A stretch of DNA of 64,000 nucleotides from Rhabdophis nuchalis (taxonomy: Eukaryota > Chordata > Lepidosauria > Squamata > Natricidae), in the NCBI GenBank assembly GCA_039707465.1, contig CM077648.1, positions 16,633,119 through 16,697,118 on the forward strand. Reading direction: 5' to 3'. Position numbers and translations under genes: made by a program. Under the pieces are notes generated by a model. The model worked only from the letters and a program-made list of their open reading frames with translations. It was not told the origin of the DNA and searched no databases. Below are positions 10,117 to 19,264 of the stretch, piece by piece. Every line of letters starts with the position of its first letter. Within the stretch, counting starts at the first letter, position 1.

Positions 10117-11937
10117 TCACTCCATGAGGCTCTGGAAGATCCCCGGGGCTACGGACACGCCGAATTGGAGACGGCGACAGCGGAAAGCCCCACGGTGGGT
10201 CACGATGGTCTGCGCTTCCGCAGCCTCGTCATCCACCGGGAGCTGTTGGTAGGCCTGCGCCATATCCAGTTTCGCGGACACTCGACCTCGTCCCAATGAG
10301 TGGAGTAGGTCTTGCACCACCGGAACCGGGTATGGGTTCGCCTGAAGCCCGAGGTTGATCGTCGACTTATAGTCGGCGCAGATCCTCACGGACCCGTCGG
10401 GCTTAATGGGGACCACAATTGGGGTCTCCCATTTCGCCTGATCGATGGGTTCGAGCACGCCCTGCGCCACCAATCGATCCAATTCCGCTTCAACCTTGGG
10501 CTTCAGCGCGAACGGCAGCCTGCGGGCCTTCAAGCGGACTGGAGCAACCTGGGGGTCCAAATTTAGGGAAACTGGAGTGCCTTTGTACGTTCCTAAGCTG
10601 CCATCAAAGACGTCGTTGAACTCTCTGATTACTTCGTCTACCGGAGAACTGGCTGGCACGCTGTGTACTCCTTGGACTGACAGTCCCAAGGCTGGAAACC
10701 AGTCCAATCCGATCAAGGCAGCTAGGGGTTTGGCCACTACCAGGATGGGAAGGGATCCGTGGAAGGGGCCGTAGTCTACTCTCACTCTGTGCAGACCTAG
10801 AATGGGAATTTGTGAGCCCTGGTAATCTTTCAGGATCGTCGCTGTGGGGCCGAGATCCCGCTTCCTGAGCTTGGGGCAAAGCTTAACTAAATGCGCCCAG
10901 GACATGAGTGATCTAGAGGACCCTGAATCTATTTCCATTTTTACCCCCACCCCCTCTAAGCAAACCACTGTTGACTGTCTCCTACTCTCTGCCTGGTCGT
11001 AGCTTAGAGCTGGGGGCATCTCCGCCAGCGCGAAGCAGTCGGTCCGCTGTGGCTGGTAGCGTCCTGAACACTTCTGCGACCCTCGTTGTCCTGGTGGAAC
11101 GGTTCTGGAGGCGGCAGCTGGCGTTGTCACTGGAGTGGCAGCACGGCACACAGCTGCTAGGTGTCCTTTCCTGCCACATCTGCGGCACACCGATGCCTTG
11201 AATGGGCACTCTGGTCTCTGGTGGGCCCCTCCGCAGCCTAGGCAGTTCCCGGACTTCTGCTGCGGTGTGAATGCGCGATTCAGCACGTGCCCGGTCACCC
11301 TCATGCAGTCCCCACGGTCTTCCTCCTCCAGCTCATCCAGCGGCGCTATTTCGTCTACCAGACACGCTCGTGGAGTGGGGAAAAGAGGAGGGCGCGCGCG
11401 GCCCATGTCGGATGTGGAGATCTCCGACAATTCTGTCGCGCGTGCTTCTTCCACCGCTTGCTCGAGAGTCAGGACAGTTTTTGAAAGCAAGCGGCGCTTT
11501 AGGCGGATGTCTCTTACACCGCATACAAACTGCTCCAGTAGGGATTCCTCCAGGAAGCCAGCAGGGAACTCGCAGGGGATTGCGGTCGCTCTCAATTTCT
11601 GCAGGAACTCGGCTACCGACTGTTGCGGCTGTTGCACACATTGCCTGAATGCATAGCGATGCGCTATGCGGGAAGGCACCAGCGCGTAGTGTGCTCTCAG
11701 GCGGCCCAGGAGATCGTCCCACGGCACTTTGTGCACCGCTGCGGGTGCTGCTATGGTTCGGGCGGTAGCAAACAATTCAGGGCCGCCGCACTGGAGGAAT
11801 AGGCTCAGCTTCCTGGCAGGCGCGAGTTCACCGTAGTCGCTGACTATCAAGAAGCACTCGAACCGGGCTAAGAAGGAAGCCCATTGTTCCTTCATCGGGT
11901 CGAACGGTGCAAACGGAGGCATTGTCGCCGTAGCCAT
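10117..11937 (-). pseudogene. Gypsy Gag-protease-N-terminal RT
   Basis: 606 codons from ATG at 11935-11937 to TGA at 10117-10119. Residues 1-225 form a Gag capsid-like domain. Residues 232-264 hold two CCHC-type knuckles (CLGCGGAH...C and CRRCGRKGH...C), the tandem arrangement typical of Mag-like Gag. An aspartic-protease DSG is at 337-339. The RT begins in the last 150 residues (VRICADYKSTIN, LDMAQAYQQL, LQFGVSVAPGIFQ). Gag and Pol share one frame, so no ribosomal frameshift is needed. The TGA falls inside the RT just before the YFDD motif, so normal translation gives Gag, protease and a truncated RT. Confidence 0.92.
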
Positions 11938-12010
11938 GGTGAGGCTGTGCGTCGCGCTACGCTCTGTTGTTGAAGTATTCGTTACCCGTTGCGTTCTAAG
12001 GCCATGGCCT

Positions 12011-12030
12011 GAATCCCACCTTCGTCGCCA
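12011..12030 (-). promoter_or_regulatory. Primer-binding site, serine-tRNA type
   Basis: One nucleotide inside the 5' LTR the minus strand reads TGGCGACGAAGGTGGGATTC, complementary to a tRNA 3' end finishing in CCA. The implied acceptor/T-arm resembles vertebrate tRNA-Ser(GCT); the identification is from memory. A 73-nt leader separates it from the Gag ATG. Confidence 0.7.
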
Positions 12031-12031
12031 G

Positions 12032-12330
12032 TGTTAGATCAGACAAAGGATTCCGACTCAGGCATGGTCAAAACAACAGGAACGTTTATTCACACTATTT
12101 ACAACACACACAAGATTCAACTGGCAAGGTTTCTTCTCTGGCAACCTCTTATATAGAGTTACCAGGCAGGAAACTCCTAGCAATGCACTTGCAACATTGT
12201 AACTCCTTTCCAGACAGATTCCAGACAGCTTGTCTCTGTTAATCACTGCAGCTGCTGGCTCAGTTCCGGAATGCGGTGACTCATAGGTTACCAGACGAGC
12301 TGTCTGGGACATAGGCTTGGGGACTCAACA
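12032..12330 (-). repeat. 5' LTR of the gypsy element
   Basis: 299 bp, identical by eye to 7335-7633. As the upstream LTR on the minus strand it supplies the promoter: TATA-like box (rc near 12145-12155), then AATAAA (rc 12085-12090). The adjoining GGTGC at 12331-12335 is the target duplication. Confidence 0.95.
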
Positions 12331-12647
12331 GGTGCTTTGAAAAATAGATTGACCTCCTCCTCTCTATGGCAGCCCCTCGAATATTGTGAGATTGCTATCA
12401 TGTCTCTCCTGGTCCTCTTCACTAGACTAGACATGCCCAGTTCCTACAACCGTTCTTCATATGTTTTAGCCTCCAGTCCCCTCATCATCTTTGTTGCTCT
12501 TCTCTGCACTTTTTCTAGAGTCTCAGCATCTTTCTTATAGTGTGGTGAGCAAAACTGGATGCAGTATTCTAGGTGTGGTCTTACTAAGGCTTTATAGAGA
12601 GGTATTAGCACCTCACTTGATCTTGATTGTATCCTTCTATTAATGCA
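12331..12647 (-). repeat. CR1 LINE, continuation beyond the gypsy insertion
   Basis: It resumes the CR1 of 7056-7334 with the duplicated GGTGC followed by tttgaaaaatagattgacct, matching the equivalent position of the uninterrupted CR1 at 44540-44570. It ends where an LTR-like sequence begins at 12648. Confidence 0.85.
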
Positions 12648-12830
12648 TGTGATGGACAGGTGGGAGCTGGGCAGGGTTCTGAACTTTCAACTGGGTGGGG
12701 AAAACCTGGAAGTGTTCAGATTCGGGTTTTCCCAGATGTGCCAATATGGCACCTCTAATAAAATGGAACTTTGAGGAAACTCAAGCCTCAGAGTCTTCTT
12801 TTGTTGGGGGTGTTACTTGGAACCCTGACA
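12648..12830 (+). repeat. LTR-like sequence (small family)
   Basis: It begins TGTGATGG and ends CCCTGACA, with AATAAA-type signal (taataaaatggaac) near 12755. It is similar to 23857-24002 (gaactttcaattgggtgg, cagattcgggttt). TG..CA ends and a late poly(A) signal suggest a short LTR. I see no internal region or clear TSD. Confidence 0.4.
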
Positions 12831-13270
12831 ACAAGACGGGGGAAGAATTATATTAGTTGAAATAGGCCAAAAAAAAGACATTAGTCAAGGCAAGTAAATT
12901 ATCACCACATGCACACCAAATTCACTTTCCCAGAGAAAATAAAACTGTCAACCATTAAACATTTAGACATGAAGAATATTGATTACAGCTCTAAGAAATA
13001 GGAATACAAGGTGACTGGGAAATAAGGTGACCTAGAGAAGGTAACACCTCAATAGTAACTTGTATTCAAAACAAAATCCTTGACTAACTCAATAGGCTTT
13101 TCTTCATTGCCTCACTATTCTTATCTCATCTTCATGAATATGCTATTATAACTAATACAATAATGAATACAATACAATACAATACAATAGTGTTGCAATA
13201 GTGGCAAATATCTATAGCTCAGGTGTAGGATGAGGGTGAAGATTCGTTCTCCAAACTTGTGGATTGGTTT
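12831..13270. other. Unassigned AT-rich sequence
   Basis: No gene seen. A short ACAAT pentamer run is at 13166-13190. Confidence 0.35.
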
Positions 13271-13274
13271 CCAA

Positions 13275-13790
13275 ATTTATTTTATTTCTTTATTTCTTTA
13301 AATTTATATCCCGCCCTTCTCCACCGAGGACCCAGGGCGGCGCACAGGAAATTTAAAAGACATACAAAATACAATAAATATAATTTTAAAAACTATTAAA
13401 TAACCCTCTCCTGGGCTAAAACCAAATTTTAAAAGCCCAATTTAAAACTACATAAAATAAAATAAAATAAAAATTTAATTTATAGACCGCTCCTCTCCCC
13501 ATAGGGACCGCTCCTCTCCCCATAAGTCCCCATGGGAGGTTAGGCTAGGCCGGCTTGTTGAAACAAATATGTCTTAAGACATTGGCGGAAGAGGCGGAGG
13601 TCGGAGGTCGGTGATGGTACGTAATTCAGGGGGTAGGTCATTCCAGAGGGCTGGACCCGCCACAGAGAAGGCTCTTCCCCTGGGTGTCGCCAGTCGGCAT
13701 TGTCCGGCCGACGGCACCCTGAGAAGGCCCTCTCTGTGGGAGCGTATCGGTCTGAGGGATGTATGGGGCAGGAGGCGGTCTCGCATATAA
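13275..13790 (-). pseudogene. L2-clade LINE 3' end
   Basis: The minus strand encodes IRSHREGLLRVPSAGQC and GRAFSVAGPALWNDLPPEL, the C-terminal block of L2 ORF2, followed by the L2 3' tail (gggcggcgcacaggaaattt on the plus strand). A short duplication of gaccgctcctctccccata occurs at 13484-13522. It is 5'-truncated. Confidence 0.85.
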
Positions 13791-13827
13791 CTAGGCCTGA
13801 TGATAAATGTTTTATCATCAGGCTAGG
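13791..13827. repeat. Short inverted repeat at the edge of the L2
   Basis: ctaggcctgatgataaa (13791-13807) is mirrored by tttatcatcaggctag after a minimal loop. It could form a hairpin; origin unknown. Confidence 0.6.
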
Positions 13828-13920
13828 TAACATCTTCAGTGGAGTTTAAACTCCCTAAACAAACTGGTATGGTAATGAAGCATTTGGTAATAACCCCACA
13901 AGCTTGGAGAACAAACCAAG

Positions 13921-14000
13921 AATAGAATAGAATAGAATGGAATGGAATGGAATGGAAGGGAAGGGAAGGGAAGGGAAGGGAAGGGAAGGGAAGGGAAGGG
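13921..14000 (+). repeat. Stepwise pentamer tract AATAG - AATGG - AAGGG
   Basis: Three AATAG units (13921-13935), four AATGG units (13936-13955) and nine AAGGG units (13956-14000) run without interruption, each block one base away from the last. Confidence 0.95.
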
Positions 14001-14105
14001 AAGAGCCCAACCCTAATAAAATATCCTGATGCACTGATTACATATTGACAACACTTTGAGTAGCTTAAGTATATAAGAATGGGGTTTCAAATGCACTCTT
14101 CTTTA

Positions 14106-14250
14106 AGCTGCTGTGGCCAAGAGGTGGAGCTCTTGCTTCACAAGCAGGAGGTTGTGAGTTCTATCCTAGGTAGAGGCAGATGTAAGGTCTCCTGCTTGGA
14201 CAGGGGTTTGACTAGATGACCTGCAAGGTCCCTTCCAACTCTGTTAATGA
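14106..14250 (+). mobile_element. tRNA-derived SINE with CR1-like 3' tail (type D)
   Basis: A tRNA-like head (TGGCCAAGAGGTGG; GTGAGTTCTATCC) is joined to ctagatgacctgcaaggtcc, which matches the CR1 3' end. This suggests mobilisation by CR1 enzymes. Other copies are at 31966 and, antisense, 44866. No TSD is visible, as is usual for CR1-type insertion. Confidence 0.75.
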
Positions 14251-14389
14251 GAAAAAGATTGCTTGTGTTGCCTCTGGCACCATAATCATTTGTGCCTCAA
14301 CTGCATTGTGTAGTTGAACTTTTTTTTTTTTAAATACTTCATGAAGATTTCTGTGATGCATGATGCAGCAGGGTGGTGTGTCACGCACG

Positions 14390-14505
14390 CATGCACAGGG
14401 GGCATGGCATGGGGGGATTAAATTATGGGGGTGGGCACCCGAGTGCGTGCAGTGGTGCGCAAGCGCGTGCTTTTGGCACACGAGGCAAAAAAGGTTCGCC
14501 ATCCC
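14390..14505 (-). repeat. hAT MITE fragment (gcgaacc family)
   Basis: It contains tttggcacacgaggcaaaaa and ends ggttcgccatccctg, the inverse of the cagtgatggcgaacc terminus seen at 47826. Only one end is preserved. Confidence 0.55.
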
Positions 14506-14514
14506 TGGTATATG

Positions 14515-14812
14515 GTAACAGGGGAAAAGGTTATTTTATGTTAAAAGTTGGAAAAGCAACAAAGTGCCTACAATGGGAGACAGGATGATAAAATTAAGTG
14601 AATTTACAGAAATGGTGACGCTGACAGCTGGGTTGAGAAAAAGCAACAGATTTTTCAGAAAGACTGCAAAACCTATGTCGACTTTTTGTTGAAAGAAGAA
14701 AAGATCAAATAAACCGTTCTGGGATTTGGGGATTTCAAATCAGATGAAGAAGTTGGGGAAAAATTTAAGATGATAACTGCTTGATAAAAAGAAGAGGAGA
14801 AGGCACATCTTT
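14515..14812 (+). pseudogene. Decayed L1 ORF2 C-terminal / 3' fragment
   Basis: Translation of parts gives an L1 ORF2-like C-terminus (for example KTYVDFLLKEEKI), followed by A-rich 3' sequence. Several indels are implied. Assignment is by resemblance only. Confidence 0.45.
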
Positions 14813-14825
14813 TTTTGAAAAAAGA

Positions 14826-15480
14826 AATACGTTTTTTAAAACTTTTTTTATTTTTTCCAATATAAACATACATCTTTTATGGACACTGACTGGGTCAACT
14901 CTTTAAAAAAAAACAATGTTAACAATAATAATACAAATGGTATAAGGAGTTCTAATCTTCCAGCTTCAACAATACTAGTCTCATTTTATTTTATTTTTTA
15001 CATTTTCTCATTAATCCATTTAAACATAATCACATTTCTTTTGAACCCTATATTTGTTATCCCTTACTAAATGTTTTCATTCAATATTTTAAAAATCACT
15101 CATTATTCCACCATAGCATCAATATTCCAAATGCATGGCATTACTAATAACACCAATTATTAACAATATTCAATCCATCATGGGACTGTATCTCAAAGTT
15201 CCCACCATTTCTAATCCTTAGTATTTTAAATTCACAATATATTTTAACACTGTTAGTATTCATAATACAATTAAACTACCTAATCTTTAATTACCATCTA
15301 CTAATCTGAATTTATTGGGGTCATGGTATTCTCCCCATTTTATTCATATATATATTCCCAGAAGGGAAAGTTTAGTAGATACAAAAAAATCAAAAAGAGA
15401 CTCAAGAGAGAGAGATAAAAGGCTGTCCAAAAAAATCAATAAATGATGAAATTTTAGAAAGACTAAGAGATGATTGATAA
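14826..15480. other. AT-rich sequence, probably antisense retroposon 3' end
   Basis: It starts with a T-rich run (aaactttttttattttttcc), as expected of an antisense poly(A) tail, then continues as AT-rich DNA with no frame or motif. Confidence 0.35.
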
Positions 15481-15485
15481 TGAGA

Positions 15486-15486
<1 letters not shown>

Positions 15487-15525
<39 letters not shown>

Positions 15526-16240
15526 GTTAGGTTTTTGAGCTGATAAATAATATATATATGCTTGTGTCACCAGAGACCATCCAGACAGAAAGCTATTAGT
15601 TTCGTTGTGTCTTTTGTTTCTTGTTTGTTTATGTTAGGTTTTGAGCTGATAAATATCCCAGTAAGGTTATGGCTAGCTGATGAGAGCTAAATAGCTCAAA
15701 ATAGATCTATACTAGTCTCCCTTGTTTATTTATTTATCAGCTCAAAATCTAACATGCACACACACACACACATTATATATATATATAATGCTTAAGTGCT
15801 AGGCTTAAGTGCTAGGCTTAAGTGCTAGGCTTCTTGCCTTGCATGCAACATAGCCCTGGTTCGAATCCCAGTAAGGGGTATGGCAAGCTGATGAGAGCTA
15901 ATAAGCTCGAAATAGATCTATCCTGGTCTCTCTCTAATTTAATTTATTGATCAGCTCATAAAACTAACACACATATCTAAAATATTATACAACGTAATTC
16001 TTGGCTTGCTGTCTGGATGGTCTCTAGCGATGAGCCGATAGGCAGTAAGGGAAACAGTATGTCTCCTCCCTTAATTGAGGCCTAATAATAACAGGTTGTT
16101 GTGAAACAATTACCTATACTAATATACCCTGTCTAAGCTGATGCAATAAGGGGAACTGGCTTGGCTTAAGTGCTAGGCTTCTTGCCTTGCATGCAACATA
16201 GCCCCGGTTCGAATCCCAGTAAGGGGTATGGCCTAAATAA
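15487..16240 (+). repeat. Cluster of tRNA-headed SINE (type C) pieces with AC microsatellite
   Basis: An (AC)n tract (15487-15520) is followed by three or four partial copies of one repeat. Its tRNA-like head (cttgccttgcatgcaacatag, then B-box GGTTCGAATCCC at 15858 and 16206) leads into cgaaatagatctatcctggt and ttatttatcagctcaaaa. The loop resembles tRNA-Ala(TGC). Other copies are at 46740-47220 and 48628-48748. Confidence 0.65.
15791..15829 (+). repeat. Triplicated A-box region of the SINE head
   Basis: The 13-bp unit CTTAAGTGCTAGG occurs three times in perfect tandem, directly upstream of the single anticodon-loop and B-box part. The same family has one copy of the unit at about 16163. Confidence 0.9.
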
Positions 16241-16508
16241 TATAGATATAGACTAAATAATTTTATTAGGGCACATTTTTACTGGTCATTAAATAAGCAG
16301 ATACAGATAATATTTCAAAAATCCAAGAAGCAAATAATCTTGAAGATGCTATGAGACTCTGTATCTACTTTACTACAAAAATGGCGAAGAAAATGAAGAA
16401 TTTTGTGAATGCTCATAAACAATTTCACCTTCAGGAATGACACAAAACTTCCTTCCCACAACATACGTACAATAGCTAAGTAGGCCACTTACAGCCTTAC
16501 ACTAACTG

Positions 16509-16804
16509 CAGGATTGGGTTGCTGCCAGCATTACTTAATGCTGGTTTGGCACGTAAAAACTTTTGCACGCACACGCTCACTTCATTCGCACACGCATGCG
16601 TATTTGCAACTAAAAGGGTCTGTGCATGTGCACAACCTTAGAAAAGGGGAAAAAATACATTTCTGCAATGAAAATTGTTCTGCGCATGCGCAGAACTGAA
16701 AATCAAGATGGCGCTGGCAGTAATAGAACCAGTTCGGGAGAATGCGAGGCTGAGTTACTACATACTTGGCCAAACCAGTCCAAACCGGTAGGAACCCACC
16801 TCTG
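16509..16804 (+). mobile_element. hAT-type MITE, exact TSD
   Basis: Ends CAGGATTGGGTTGCT and GGAACCCACCTCTG. TSD ACTAACTG at 16501-16508 and 16805-16812. The interior has repeated tgcgcatgcgca-like palindromes. Confidence 0.8.
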
Positions 16805-17038
16805 ACTAACTGGATGTTTGTGACCGCGGAGCTGTTTTCCTCTCAAAGATTACACAAAGTGGACTGCGCAAAAGACAGAGAAATTTTTAGAAAGTACGTT
16901 GACTTAAAATGCCCAACCTCGAAACTAAAAGCTTGCTTTGTCTGTTTCAGGTTGCACTGAATCTGGCAACAAAAGAGCAAGACAAATGCATGTCATTGCT
17001 CCTGTTTGCTGATTAAGCAGGCCTTTGATGTTGCATTA

Positions 17039-17284
17039 TTATTTAATTAACTGGGGCTGCCTATACTTGTTGTACGCCATGGCCTCAGGGCCAGGCTCCA
17101 AGATACAGGTGGATTGGGCTCCACCTGGCACGGTGCCCACAGAATAATCAATGACAGTCTTCTCTGCCAACATGAAAGCCTCTTCGGGTGCCTCCTGGAC
17201 TAGCATTAAAGCCACGTTTGCCAACACAGTGCCAAGAAACAAGAGAAAACTCCAGCCTGTGAACCCCAAGGCCAGCAAAGTCAA
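17039..17284 (-). CDS. Unrecognised 81-residue reading frame with hydrophobic N-terminus
   Basis: The predicted peptide starts MTLLALGFTGWSFLLFLGTV, a plausible signal or membrane segment, followed by a polar tail (EEAFMLAEKTVIDYSVG). I recognise no family and see no splice sites that convince me. It lies just upstream (plus-strand sense) of a CR1. It could be chance, a fragment of an unknown element, or a lone exon. Confidence 0.15.
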   Translation of the reverse strand: MTLLALGFTGWSFLLFLGTVLANVALMLVQEAPEEAFMLAEKTVIDYSVGTVPGGAQSTCILEPGPEAMAYNKYRQPQLIK

Positions 17285-17639
17285 TGGCAGGTTGACGCTG
17301 AGTTAAGGGGCAGGCCATGGTTACTTGAAGAAAGCTTGGAGGCCTTGACCTCTGCGCAGGAACAGTTCCAGTCCTGTTTGCTGAGAAGCTGACTATTTAC
17401 TGCACGCAGGGAGTGCCTTCTGTGGCAGAAAGCAGCTTTGACATCTGGCTTTATACTCCGTGTTTCATGTTTCCTTGCTCCTGAATCCTGCTATGCTCTT
17501 GACCTCACTGTGTGGCTTTTTTCCCTGGCACTTTGCATCTCAGTCAATCTTCTTAAAAACCTCCAGTGATGAAACTTCTGAAGGCAACTTCCGTTCCACT
17601 GGTTAATTGTCCTCGCTGTTCGGAAGTTTCGCCTTAATT

Positions 17640-17874
17640 CACTGGTGAAATTCAATTCTTTTAAATTACCGGTTCTGTAGCCGTGGCTTGTTGGACGTGG
17701 CGTGGTTGGTGTGGTGTGGCTTGGTGGGCGTGGCAGGGGAAGGATACTGCAAATTCTCCATTCGCACCCCACTCTGAGGCCAGCCAGAGGTGGCATTTTT
17801 CAGTTCTCAGAACTACCCAAAATCTCCATTACCAGTTCTCCAAAACCTGTCAGAACGTGCTTACTTCACACCTG
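17640..17874 (-). mobile_element. hAT-type MITE nested in CR1, exact TSD
   Basis: Ends CACTGGTGAAATTC and TTCACACCTG. TSD CCTTAATT at 17632-17639 and 17875-17882. It is the antisense version of the 1436-1640 family and includes ggatactgcaaattctcc. Confidence 0.88.
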
Positions 17875-18441
17875 CCTTAATTCCAGGTTGCTTCTCTCTT
17901 TGATTAGTTTCCATGCATTGTTTCTTATCCTGCCCATCCACCCGCGCGCCTTACCTGCATTTGAGCTGTTTGGGGCTTCCGCGCACGGAAAGTACGTTGA
18001 TCCTTTCCTCTTTGTGGTAGCCTCACAGTATTGCTATCATGTCCCGTCCCCCCACTAGTCCTTCTTTTCTCTAGATTAGCCAAACCCAAATCCTGCAACC
18101 GTTCTTCATGTGTTTTAGTCTCCAGGCCTTTAATCCTCTCGGTTGCTCTTCTTTGCGCTTTTCCCCAAAGTCTCATCATCTTTTCTTTTTTTTTTTGTCA
18201 TGGGGTGACCAAAACTGGATGCAGTATTCTTGGAGCGGCCTTACTAAGGCTTTATAAAGCAGTACTAATACTTCACATAATTTTGATTCTATGCCTCTGT
18301 TTATACAACCAAGGATTGCATTGGATTTTTTGGCTGCTGCCACACACTGCTGGCTCACATTTAAGTAACCGTCCACTAGGACTCTAAAATCCCTCTCACG
18401 GTTATTGTTTTCGAGCTAGGTTTCACCTAATCTATATTTAT

Positions 18442-18891
18442 TGTTAGGGGTAAAAAACACCCCTGTTGGAAAATTAACAGGCGGAATAGTGCAATACACC
18501 GGACAACACACAGCTTAAACCACACAAAAACCTCTACAACACTGATAGTAGAAACAATAAATAGTCTTTACTCTTGATGTAACTAAAATATTTCTTCCAA
18601 ACAGTGATACTAATTCCTCTAACGATAAACAGTCCTTCACCAAAACACAGTTATCTTACAGTCAGTCAAAACAATGATACTTCTTCCGTCTTCAGGTTCA
18701 GCTTCTTCCTCAGTGGCAATCAGGAAGCAAAGGAAAGCAAAAGGGATGAACTGTGTTTCCAGCTGCCTTTTATGATTGAGCTGGGAAGCACAGCCAATCA
18801 TATTCCACATAGTCTTTCAAGTTACATATACCTTTTAAGAATCTTGGCTTATATATATTGTCAACCCAACATCAGGATAATTATCCTAACA
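18442..18891 (-). repeat. Solo LTR nested in CR1
   Basis: 450 bp, TGTTAGG...CCTAACA. The flanks TTTAT and CTTAT agree in four of five bases. The minus strand has a CATAAAAGG box; the family mate is 2258-2680. No internal region remains, consistent with LTR-LTR recombination. Confidence 0.7.
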
Positions 18892-18898
18892 CTTATAC

Positions 18899-19034
18899 CA
18901 GTGGTGGGTTCTGGATCCTGGGTGCCGCCCTGGGTCCCTCGTGGAGAAGGGCGGGATATAAATCGAATTAAAATAAAATAAATAAATAAATAAACCGGTA
19001 CAGGTATGGGCATACCGGTCATAATCCACCACTA
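18899..19034 (+). mobile_element. hAT-type MITE containing an L2 3' tail, exact TSD
   Basis: TIR CAGTGGTGGGTTCTGG and ATAATCCACCACTA. TSD ACTTATAC at 18891-18898 and 19035-19042. Its middle (about 18924-18990) is an L2-type 3' end (gagaagggcgggatataaat plus AAATA tail). Confidence 0.8.
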
Positions 19035-19264
19035 ACTTATACCTTTGTTTTTTACTGCCTGGGTGTAAAATCTTGCTTTTCTCTATATTAAATTTCATTT
19101 TGTTGGCTAGGGCCCATTGTTCAAGTCTGTTAAGATCTTTTTGGAACCTGAGCTTGTCTTTTGGGGTGTTGGCTGTCCCTGCTAGCTTAGTGTCATCTGC
19201 ACATATGATGATTTCTTCTTCTATTTCCTCCCCAGTCACCAAAAATTGCTGTCAGTTCCACTAG

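Larger units (their letters stand above)
7330..12335 (-). mobile_element. Complete Ty3/gypsy LTR retrotransposon (Mag-like)
   Basis: The element spans 7335-12330 between 5-bp duplications GGTGC (7330-7334 and 12331-12335). It has two 299-bp LTRs that read as identical, TG..CA ends, a primer-binding site next to the 5' LTR, a polypurine tract next to the 3' LTR, and one long Gag-Pol frame. Domain order is Gag, CCHC knuckles, protease, RT, RNase H, integrase, GPY/F module, the gypsy order. Two closely spaced zinc knuckles and a serine-tRNA-type primer suggest the Mag lineage (inference). No envelope gene is present. Two in-frame stops make it non-autonomous as read. Confidence 0.93.
17540..19260 (-). 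pseudogene. CR1 LINE carrying three separate insertions
   Basis: CR1 antisense blocks lie at 17540-17639, 17883-18441 and 19035-19260. They read on as one element when the intervening hAT MITE, LTR and second hAT MITE are removed. The minus-strand coding includes AKKSNAILGCINRGIES and LNRLEQWALANKMKFNIEKSK. The frame is broken many times. Confidence 0.8.

Noticed and set aside
15487..15520. Tandem repeats considered as a CRISPR-like array
   Set aside because: Simple AC dinucleotides in a vertebrate genome; no repeat-spacer structure anywhere in the window.
15830..15880. Possible tRNA gene (cttgcatg loop and GGTTCGAATCCC)
   Set aside because: Multicopy, lacks a proper acceptor stem and D arm, and continues into a SINE body; it is a SINE head.
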